11,925 nt of DNA from Rhizobiaceae bacterium UBA1291 (GTDB lineage: Bacteria > Pseudomonadota > Alphaproteobacteria > Rhizobiales > Rhizobiaceae), in assembly GCA_002307905.1 (NCBI GenBank), contig DBUL01000217.1:31687-43611 (forward strand). The letters are read 5' to 3'. The translations under genes were made by a program, and so were the position numbers. The stretch's first letter is position 1. Each line of letters starts with the position of its first letter. Positions 1-6,028 of this stretch are shown piece by piece. The notes beneath the pieces were generated by a model. That model saw only the letters and a list, made by a program, of their open reading frames with translations, did no database searches and was not told the DNA's origin.

Positions 1-906
1 GACATCAGGCCCAATCTGGAACTCCTTTTCCGTGCGCCGACGCTCGGCGGTTTCACACGCGCGCTTTTCGGCGACGACGCCGTCGCGGAAGTGGCTCTGG
101 CGACTGGTGGTGCCTGGGAGGCGAGCCTCTATAAAGTAGGCAGCGGCCCCTGCACTGTCTTCACGCTGAACCACCCCTTCCTCTACTATCGGCTGGCGAG
201 CGAACTGGCAGACACGGTATCGGTCTACAACGTCAGCATGCTCGGGGCTTCGTCCTCTGGAACAGACCGGTCGTCTCTCGAACAGATTGCAGCGGACGCG
301 ATCGCTGCGATGCCGCTCGCCGACGCGAAGGGTCCGATTGCCCTGGTCGGCCTCTGCGTCAATGGGGTCCTGGCGGTGGAAGTCGCTCGCCAGCTCAAGC
401 TGACTGGCACGGATGTGGCGTTCACCGCCGTCATAGACTCTTGGGCCCCGGGTTATTTCCGCTCATTGCCGAAGTCCCGGCAGCTCTGGTGGAACACTGA
501 AAAGCGGATCCGGCGCACCGGCTATTTCACCCGAAAGCTTCTGGCCGGGCGCTTGCGCCCCGTCGCCTTCCTCAAGGAGTTCAATGCTACGCTCAGGCTC
601 ATGCGATTGATCGGCGTGGGGGCCGCCGAGCCCTCCAGAGAAGAGCAGGCGAACGCGGATGCGACGGAGATCCTCGTCCAGGCCGCCCGGGACTATCAGG
701 TCCAGGACGCGCGAGACTTGCGGCTCTTTAGAAGCCAGGCCAATCATCGCCGCGCTACCAAGCTGCGGTTTGGCTGGGGAGATGCCATCGACCGGGACGC
801 CGACGTGATCGAACTCAAGGGTTGGCACGAGGGCTCCCTAGCGCTCGACGGCATTCGCAGACTTGCCGCCTCGATCGAAGACCAGCTGCTGACCGGCCGG
901 AAGTGA
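1..906 (+). CDS. C-terminal end of an NRPS-type protein: carrier domain end plus thioesterase (partial)
   Basis: The reading frame is open from base 1, so the 5' part lies outside the window; 301 residues are visible. Residues 1-30 (LELLFRAPTLGGFTRALFG) look like the last helices of a peptidyl or acyl carrier domain, which normally read D..L.LF..PT...L. Residues about 45-300 form an alpha/beta-hydrolase thioesterase of the type I kind that releases assembly-line products by hydrolysis or cyclisation. The nucleophile elbow reads GLCVNG, giving Cys119 where most family members have Ser (G.S.G). Asp146 in VIDSWAP sits where the SrfA-type catalytic Asp sits, and His276 in GWHEG is the likely catalytic His. 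A GTG at 91 could be called as a start, but the carrier-like sequence upstream argues for a longer protein. The next gene starts 1 bp after the stop, so they are almost surely co-transcribed. The domain type is fairly sure; NRPS rather than PKS or a free-standing carrier-TE protein is inferred. Confidence 0.8.
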   Translation, partial: DIRPNLELLFRAPTLGGFTRALFGDDAVAEVALATGGAWEASLYKVGSGPCTVFTLNHPFLYYRLASELADTVSVYNVSMLGASSSGTDRSSLEQIAADAIAAMPLADAKGPIALVGLCVNGVLAVEVARQLKLTGTDVAFTAVIDSWAPGYFRSLPKSRQLWWNTEKRIRRTGYFTRKLLAGRLRPVAFLKEFNATLRLMRLIGVGAAEPSREEQANADATEILVQAARDYQVQDARDLRLFRSQANHRRATKLRFGWGDAIDRDADVIELKGWHEGSLALDGIRRLAASIEDQLLTGRK

Positions 907-907
907 C

Positions 908-2551
908 ATGGTGGCGCGCGTGACCACGCAGGAGAACAGCGGCCCCGCGGCGCCGGGTCCATTGCGGATCGGATTTCTGGTCGGGCCAAGTGGCGTCTTT
1001 GAAAATTGGGAGCAGCGTGTGTTCGACCGCGTCATGGCCGCACCGGGCCTCGTGCTGGCGGGCTTCCTGGTTCACCCCCGGCCGTTTAGGCCGCAGCCGA
1101 TATCCCCCGTGTTCAGAAGCCTCGCGCGGCTGGAACGGGCGATGCTGGCGCGTGAGCCTGCCTATGTTAGCAGCCATTTTAGTCCGAACGGGCAGCGCTT
1201 CGAGCATTTGCCACCGGCCGTCGACCTTGACAGCAGCGACGCCGAGCGGACCGTCCGGCTCGTATCGGATCTCGGCCTTGACCTCGTCATGCGCCTGACT
1301 GGGGTCGGTCTTCCTGACGAGGCCGTTCGCGCGCTTCCTTTCGGGGAATGGAGCTTTTCCTTTTCCGACGAACGCAGCGAGACGGCTGACTGGTTCGGCT
1401 ATGACAGCGTGGTGCATCACGCGCCTTCCAGTGCGCTGGTGCTTAACGCGCGGTACGGAGCCGCTCCCGAGATTCAGCGCCTCGCGACATCGGCCTTCAA
1501 CACCAAGTTCAGCGCCCAGCGAAACGCGGGCTTCATCAAGGAGAGAGCGGTCACGCTGCTCATGCGCGAACTGGTGCGTGTCGCGGAGACAGGTAAACTG
1601 GATGCCATGCCGAAGCCGTCGCAGCCAAGTGGTCCACGGCCGCCGCCGTCCGGTCGCAATCTTCTGGGCTATTGCGGTTCACTATCCGGCGAGCTCCTGT
1701 TTCGCGCCGGCAAGGCGCTATACAGGAAGATGGGCGGCGGATCGGCGGTCTGGACACTCTGCACCGGTTGCGGCGACATCGAGAATTTCGATCCGCGGCA
1801 GTCCGTCGAGATCGTCCCCGACCGGGACGAAATACGCGCTGACCCCTTCCTTCTCCAGCATGACGGCGGCTGCTACCTGTTTTACGAGGCCTATGCGAGT
1901 GGCGACGCGAAGGCCCACATCGCGGTTGCACGTCTAGTCGGCGACAGGCTGGAGAGACTGGGTGTAGCGCTGAAACGTGACTATCATCTCTCCTATCCCT
2001 TCGTCTTCCGCCATGGACGTGAGCTTTTCATGATGCCGGAGACAAGTCAGGCGCGTCGGCTGGAGATCTGGCGTTGCGTGGAATTTCCACAGAAGTGGGA
2101 GCTACACTCCACTGCCCTTCACGGCCTATCTCCAGCCGACAGCGTGTTGACGCGCTACAGGGACCGATGGTGGCTCTTCACCAACCTGTCCGACTTCCAC
2201 GCCTATGAGGACCATTGCAGTGAGCTGCACGTCTTTGAGGTTGATGGCCCGGGTCTGTCCTGGGTCGTTCCGCACAGGCGCAATCCCGTCGTTCTCGATA
2301 GCACGACGGCCCGGAATGCCGGGCGGATGTTCGAGAGGAATGGGCGTCTGTATCGTCCCTCCCAGCGCAACGAAAACGGAATCTACGGCTATGGGCTGAA
2401 CATCATGCTCATTGAGCAGCTTGACCGGGAAAACTATCGCGAGCGGTGCGTGAGAACCATCAATCCCGATTTCAAGCCCAAACTGATTGGCTGTCATCAT
2501 TTCGATGCGGCAGGTGATCGCTACATCCTGGATGCGCGGCTGAGCCTTTGA
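908..2551 (+). CDS. Formyltransferase-like / GINT1-type beta-propeller fusion protein
   Basis: This is a 547-residue soluble protein with no signal peptide or membrane segment. Residues about 18-230 (LRIGFLVGPSGVFENWEQRV onward) resemble the Rossmann-like fold of formyltransferases, as found at the N-terminus of related bacterial proteins. The stretch GEWSFSFSD (146-154) sits where relatives, as I remember them, have WSFHHGD, so the usual His appears lost and the domain may be inactive. After a Pro-rich linker (235-249), residues 295-545 carry repeated blades of a glycosidase-43-like propeller: ADPFLL (311), LSYPFVF (361), ADSVLTRYRDRWWLFTN (410-426), AGRMFERNGRLYRPSQ (471-486) and a closing HFDAAGDRYILDA (531-543). 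This matches the N-terminal domain of plant glucosamine inositolphosphorylceramide transferase (GINT1), which is widespread in bacterial polysaccharide and secondary-metabolite loci. The role is unknown; modification of the assembly-line product with a sugar is an inference. The ATG at 908 follows the upstream stop by 1 bp, and GTG codons at 911 and 920 are alternatives. Its last 80 bp overlap the opposing PPTase gene. Confidence 0.75.
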   Translation: MVARVTTQENSGPAAPGPLRIGFLVGPSGVFENWEQRVFDRVMAAPGLVLAGFLVHPRPFRPQPISPVFRSLARLERAMLAREPAYVSSHFSPNGQRFEHLPPAVDLDSSDAERTVRLVSDLGLDLVMRLTGVGLPDEAVRALPFGEWSFSFSDERSETADWFGYDSVVHHAPSSALVLNARYGAAPEIQRLATSAFNTKFSAQRNAGFIKERAVTLLMRELVRVAETGKLDAMPKPSQPSGPRPPPSGRNLLGYCGSLSGELLFRAGKALYRKMGGGSAVWTLCTGCGDIENFDPRQSVEIVPDRDEIRADPFLLQHDGGCYLFYEAYASGDAKAHIAVARLVGDRLERLGVALKRDYHLSYPFVFRHGRELFMMPETSQARRLEIWRCVEFPQKWELHSTALHGLSPADSVLTRYRDRWWLFTNLSDFHAYEDHCSELHVFEVDGPGLSWVVPHRRNPVVLDSTTARNAGRMFERNGRLYRPSQRNENGIYGYGLNIMLIEQLDRENYRERCVRTINPDFKPKLIGCHHFDAAGDRYILDARLSL

Positions 2552-3293
2552 TGTTGCCAAGCGATAGATCCTCGCCTTGCCAGGCGTGATAGCGCAGCCG
2601 TACGGGCGCTCCATCGCTCAAAGCGGAAAGGGCACCCTGGAATCCGGCAGGAACCCTGATGTTGTAAAGCCTCAAGTGGCTGCGCTCAGATGCGTCGCCA
2701 CTGAGGCGTCCGAGATTGAGCGCCGCTCTGGGCCCGACCGAAACGTCGAAGGAGTCCAGCGCGATCGCAAGACCGCTTCCATGCGCCTTCACGAAGGCTT
2801 CCTTGCGGGTCCAGCAACGATAGAAGCCGTTCAGATAGTCGCTTTGCGGCAGCCTCTTCAGGGATGCGCGTTCGCGGCAGGAGAAGAAATACCCGGCAAT
2901 GTCCTCCTCGAGCGGCTTTGTTTCTTCCACGTCGATGCCGAGAGGGAAACGGTCGCAGATCGCGAGCATTGCAAGCGGCCCGCTGTGGCTAAGGTTGAAA
3001 TGTGGCGTCGGGGTGGAGTCTCGCGGTGCAAGGTGCGGTTTGCCGAACTCGTTGTAATCAAACGTCAGTTCGTCAGGTGGGACTCCGAGGCGGTTGCCAA
3101 GAACGATGCGCAGACTTGCCCGTGCGACGATGTAGCGACGGGCATCACGTGCCAGCACGAAGCGCAAGGCCCGGGCAGTTTCGTCGTGGGAAAGGAGCGT
3201 GGCAAGCCTTGCGACCTCGCTCGTCGGCCGCTCCAGCCACCATGTCCAGAGATCGATGACGGCCGGAAGCGATGCCGGCGCACGTTCTTCCAT
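2472..3293 (-). CDS. Sfp-type 4'-phosphopantetheinyl transferase
   Basis: A 273-residue cytoplasmic enzyme that transfers the phosphopantetheine arm of coenzyme A to a Ser of carrier domains. The family signature is complete: NEFGKP at 81-86, FNLSHSG at 99-105, the metal-binding GIDVEE at 119-124 (Asp120, Glu122), and WTRKEAFVKAHGSGL at 161-175 with the catalytic Glu/Lys pair. Length and the two-lobed layout fit the Sfp/Gsp group rather than the short AcpS. The likely partner is the carrier domain of the truncated gene at the left edge. The start is the ATG at 3293, 3 bp after the stop of the upstream aminotransferase, with GGAA about 8 bases ahead, so translational coupling is likely. The final residues (about 240-273) are polar, run beyond the conserved fold, and are encoded in the 80-bp antisense overlap with the gene on the other strand. 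The function is well supported; the exact carrier partner is inferred. Confidence 0.93.
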   Translation of the reverse strand: MEERAPASLPAVIDLWTWWLERPTSEVARLATLLSHDETARALRFVLARDARRYIVARASLRIVLGNRLGVPPDELTFDYNEFGKPHLAPRDSTPTPHFNLSHSGPLAMLAICDRFPLGIDVEETKPLEEDIAGYFFSCRERASLKRLPQSDYLNGFYRCWTRKEAFVKAHGSGLAIALDSFDVSVGPRAALNLGRLSGDASERSHLRLYNIRVPAGFQGALSALSDGAPVRLRYHAWQGEDLSLGNIKGSAAHPGCSDHLPHRNDDSQSVWA

Positions 3294-3296
3294 TGC

Positions 3297-4490
3297 TCAG
3301 GTTCCGTAGTCCGGCGTTGTGACATAGGCGTGGACAGGAGCATTGCGGTGCCGCCCCATCCTGCGGGCGAGAAACTTCATTACCGGAAGCGGATAGTTTT
3401 CGCCCAGGCTGATGCGGCATGTGCGTCTCAGGATATCGAGGGAGCGCGCACAGGCGTTTGGCGAATAGTCCATCGGACGGGCGGCCCAAGCGAAGGGGCT
3501 CATACGCGGATGAGCGGCGCGCTGCTCTAATATGGGCTTCCAGAAGCTGTAGACATGTCTACTCGAGTCATGGACTCGGTGGACGCCTCGCGGGTTTTCG
3601 GCCGCGAATGCTTGTGCCTCCTTCTCCGTGTCGAAGATCACGTGAAGGCCGATGGCGTTGGAGCGGTCGTTATGCGGCCCGACGCGCAAATCTGCCGTGG
3701 AGGAGAGGATCGTGGCCACGGCATCATAGCGCCGGCGCATGCGATCGATCATCGGATCAAGCTTGCTGAGCTGGACGTTGAGCATCGCGCCCTGGATCTG
3801 GCTGGCCTTCAGATTGACACCGCAGAAGGGAGGTTCGTTGGCGTTGTCGAGATGACCGCGAAACACGGAGCCGATGTCGTGATACATCCGGGCTCGCGCA
3901 AACAGATGATCGTCGTTGGTCACGATCGCCCCACCTTCGCCGATGCTGATGTTCTTGAACTGGTTGAAGCTGAAGGCCCCGACGTCACCGATCGTTCCGA
4001 CTCGACGCCCCTTGTAGGTTGCACCAACCGCCTGGCAGGCGTCCTCGACGACGATAAGGCCGTGCTCGCGGGCAATGCGCATGATGCTGTCCATGTCGCA
4101 GACCATGTTCGCCATGTGCACGGGTATGATCGCCCGAGTCTGCGGGGTGATCTTGCGTTCGATGTCGAAGGGGTCAATGGTCAGGGTTTCGTCGATGTCG
4201 ACAAGGACGGGAACAGCGCCGGCCGCAAGTACAGCGCCGGCCGTCGCGATCCAGGTATAGGCGGGCACCAGTACTTCGTCCGAAGGGCCGATACCGGATG
4301 CGACAAGCGCCGCGATCAGTGCGGCGGTGCCGTTACAGACCGTCAGCGTGTTGCGAACGTCGAAGGCGGCGCAGAAATCCGCCTCGAACCGCGCAAGCGG
4401 TCCGTCCTGTCCGCCGCCGTAGCGGGAAAGCCTGCCGGATGCGATGACCGGAGCAATCGCCAGCCATTCCCTTAAGCCGACCCGCGCCAT
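3297..4490 (-). CDS. DegT/DnrJ/EryC1/StrS family PLP-dependent aminotransferase
   Basis: A 397-residue fold-type I PLP enzyme of the sugar aminotransferase family, which converts a keto group (typically on a nucleotide-linked sugar, sometimes an inositol or other carbocycle) to an amine using Glu or Gln. Numbered from the chosen start, NGTAAL (53-58) binds the cofactor phosphate, VEDACQAVGA (148-157) carries the Asp that contacts the pyridine nitrogen, and FSFNQFKNISIGEGG (173-187) holds the Schiff-base Lys179. A few members act as sugar dehydratases or regulators, but a Lys at this site indicates a transaminase. I chose the ATG at 4490 because GGAG lies at 4503-4500, 9 bases ahead; ATGs at 4505 and 4517 lack a good ribosome site and would add 5 or 9 residues. 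The PPTase follows after 3 bp, so the two form an operon. The amino-bearing unit may serve the product of the opposing strand's genes; the substrate cannot be told from sequence. Confidence 0.9.
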   Translation of the reverse strand: MARVGLREWLAIAPVIASGRLSRYGGGQDGPLARFEADFCAAFDVRNTLTVCNGTAALIAALVASGIGPSDEVLVPAYTWIATAGAVLAAGAVPVLVDIDETLTIDPFDIERKITPQTRAIIPVHMANMVCDMDSIMRIAREHGLIVVEDACQAVGATYKGRRVGTIGDVGAFSFNQFKNISIGEGGAIVTNDDHLFARARMYHDIGSVFRGHLDNANEPPFCGVNLKASQIQGAMLNVQLSKLDPMIDRMRRRYDAVATILSSTADLRVGPHNDRSNAIGLHVIFDTEKEAQAFAAENPRGVHRVHDSSRHVYSFWKPILEQRAAHPRMSPFAWAARPMDYSPNACARSLDILRRTCRISLGENYPLPVMKFLARRMGRHRNAPVHAYVTTPDYGT

Positions 4491-4562
4491 GACCTGTCTC
4501 TCCATTCCAACGAGCATTGCAAGGTAAAGCTTGAATGTAGCTGCTCACAGTCATGCGTTCAA

Positions 4563-4597
4563 AACGGACATCCGGCCGAACGGAGATCCAATCCGTT
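4563..4597. repeat. Direct repeat plus inverted repeat, possible operator
   Basis: AACGGACATCC (4563-4573) recurs as AACGGAGATCC (4579-4589) with a 16-bp period and one mismatch. The second copy is also the left arm of a perfect 6-bp inverted repeat, AACGGA (4579-4584) and TCCGTT (4592-4597), with a 7-base loop. The block lies about 75-110 bp upstream of the chosen start of the aminotransferase gene. It could be a regulator binding site; no regulator gene is in the window to pair it with. Confidence 0.3.
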
Positions 4598-4775
4598 ACC
4601 CCGCGTCCCTACGGAAGCAGTACATCGCGCTCGCGTCTACTCAGATTGGACAGTAGGCATACTTGGAGCCAGATAGCGACTGCGGGTGAGAGTGTTGAGG
4701 AACACCGAAGCCGCGAAAACGACCCGAGGCGGCTGCTGTAAACGAGAGAGGCAATATTGGCGGGTGCGCATCAAC

Positions 4776-4805
4776 GTGACAGCATGCTAAATAAGCTATA
4801 GTCAC
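4776..4805. repeat. Inverted repeat GTGAC / GTCAC upstream of the sensor gene
   Basis: GTGAC at 4776-4780 and GTCAC at 4801-4805 form a perfect 5-bp inverted repeat around an AT-rich 20-bp core containing the palindrome AGCATGCT (4781-4788) and GCTATA (4795-4800). It lies about 85 bp upstream of the sensor's ATG. It may be an operator overlapping the promoter or a weak stem; 5-bp arms can occur by chance. Confidence 0.25.
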
Positions 4806-4890
4806 AATTTGAGCGCGTGAGCCGTTACCTGCAGTGAGAGCTGTGGGGCGCCTGACGCATAACAATACCGCAAAGTGCGGAAAGGTCTTC

Positions 4891-6027
4891 ATGCCGTTTA
4901 GATTCCGAGCCGCCGCCCCAAGCCCCTCCCTGGCATTCCTGACGATGGGCTTCGTTCTGGTCAGCGCAATCATCGGGCTTGTCATGGCCTATGTGCTGAT
5001 CAACGAGCGGGGCCGCGTCTACGAGAAGGCGCGGCTGACAAATGCCGTCGAGACACGCATGCATGGTGTCCAGACAGCAGTCGCGCAGTCCTTGCACCGT
5101 GAATGGCGCAATCTGCTGGCCGTTCGCGATCAATTGTCTTTTTCCCGTCCTCAGGATCTGCAACTGCAGCTCAACGCTCTCGTCGGTGACGGGGACGTCG
5201 TATCCTGGGCCGGCTTTGCCCAAACCGACGGCATCGTTCTGGCCGCTTCCAGCGGACTTCTTGTCGGGGAAAGCGTCCAAGCGCGTCCCTGGTTCAAGGC
5301 CGGACTCACGGGGACATTTGCGGGAGACGCGCATGAGGCTCTCCTGCTGGCTTCCAAGCTTCCGCCGCACCCAGAAGGCGCGCCTTTGCGGTTTCTCGAT
5401 TTTGCCACTCCCGTCAAAAGTTCCGACGGATCGACAATAGGCGTGCTCGGTCTTCATCTTAATGTCGATTGGGCCCAACGGCTCCTCAACGAGTTGGCCG
5501 AAGCGATGAAGGTGGATATCTTCGTTGTCGGAGCCGATGGTGCACTCGTCGCCACCTCTGTCAGCGAGAAGTCAGCCACGCTCGATCTGCCGAGCTTCCG
5601 AATGGCCCGCTCCGGCGCCTCGGGCTCCGGGGTCGAAACCTGGCCGGATGGTCACACCTATTTCACCACAACGGTTGCCGAACTGGCTTATGCAGACCTG
5701 CCGCGGTTCGGCTGGAACATGGTCGCCCGGATTGATGGCGATGCGGCCGCCTTGCCTGTGCGTACGATGACGAGAGATCTGCTGCTGCGCCTTTTCGGCT
5801 TCGCATTGATCTTGCTTTTGCTCACGCTGCTTTTCATCGTGGCCTTCATCCGGCCATTCGCCGATCTGGCCCGCAATGCCGTGGAGATTGCCGATGGCGC
5901 TAACGTCTATCCGATGGAAAGCCACAGGACCCGAGAACTCGCCATGATCGGAGCGGCCTTGGCGCACTTGCAGTCGGAGGCTCATCCACATGAATCGCGG
6001 GACACCGGCGCGCACGAGGACCGGTGA
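4891..6027 (+). CDS. Membrane-anchored dCache-HAMP sensor protein lacking an output domain
   Basis: A 378-residue inner-membrane protein. A first membrane segment (about 16-37) is followed by an extracytoplasmic region (38-298) with dCache hallmarks: a long helix, then VVSWAGFAQTDGIVLAAS (103-120), GESVQARPWFKAGLTG (126-141) and, in the second lobe, VDIFVVGADGALVATS (208-223). A second membrane segment (about 301-319) leads to a HAMP-like cytoplasmic stretch (320-364), beginning RPF and ending ALAHLQSE. Such proteins normally continue into a GGDEF, histidine kinase or methyl-accepting domain, but here the frame stops 14 residues later. I chose the ATG at 4891 because GGAAAGG at 4879-4885 lies 5 bases ahead; a GTG at 4834 in the same frame would add 19 residues without a better ribosome site. 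Its stop is 1 bp from the stop of the convergent glucan synthase gene. The ligand is unknown. It could be a natural partner-dependent sensor or a truncated diguanylate cyclase or kinase. Confidence 0.82.
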   Translation: MPFRFRAAAPSPSLAFLTMGFVLVSAIIGLVMAYVLINERGRVYEKARLTNAVETRMHGVQTAVAQSLHREWRNLLAVRDQLSFSRPQDLQLQLNALVGDGDVVSWAGFAQTDGIVLAASSGLLVGESVQARPWFKAGLTGTFAGDAHEALLLASKLPPHPEGAPLRFLDFATPVKSSDGSTIGVLGLHLNVDWAQRLLNELAEAMKVDIFVVGADGALVATSVSEKSATLDLPSFRMARSGASGSGVETWPDGHTYFTTTVAELAYADLPRFGWNMVARIDGDAAALPVRTMTRDLLLRLFGFALILLLLTLLFIVAFIRPFADLARNAVEIADGANVYPMESHRTRELAMIGAALAHLQSEAHPHESRDTGAHEDR

Positions 6028-6028
6028 G

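Larger units (their letters stand above)
4491..4890. promoter_or_regulatory. 400-bp divergent intergenic region with short repeats
   Basis: This region lies between the start of the DegT-type aminotransferase gene (minus) and the membrane sensor gene (plus), so it must hold both promoters. I see no convincing gene in it. It holds a direct repeat (4563-4573 and 4579-4589, 10 of 11 bases alike), an inverted repeat AACGGA/TCCGTT (4579-4597), two small stem-loops (GTGTT-GAGG-AACAC at 4692-4705, and AGCCGC/GCGGCT at 4709-4734), and an inverted repeat GTGAC/GTCAC at 4776-4805 that encloses an AT-rich stretch including GCTATA. The last is a plausible -10 zone for the sensor gene, but the spacing to a -35-like CGTGAC is only 15 bases, so no promoter is called with confidence. 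No riboswitch or tRNA-like fold was recognised. Confidence 0.45.

Noticed and set aside
2577..4475. Two long plus-strand frames (2577-3530 and 3555-4475) over the PPTase and aminotransferase genes
   Set aside because: Both are antisense to genes with clear family motifs and show no domains of their own.
4692..4734. Two adjacent stem-loops considered as a terminator
   Set aside because: Neither is followed by a T-run, and neither lies downstream of a gene end. They are kept only as minor structure in the intergenic region.
4553..4741. 62-codon plus-strand frame in the intergenic region
   Set aside because: Composition is Arg/Ser/Thr-rich, there is no good ribosome site and no recognisable similarity. 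It is treated as non-coding.
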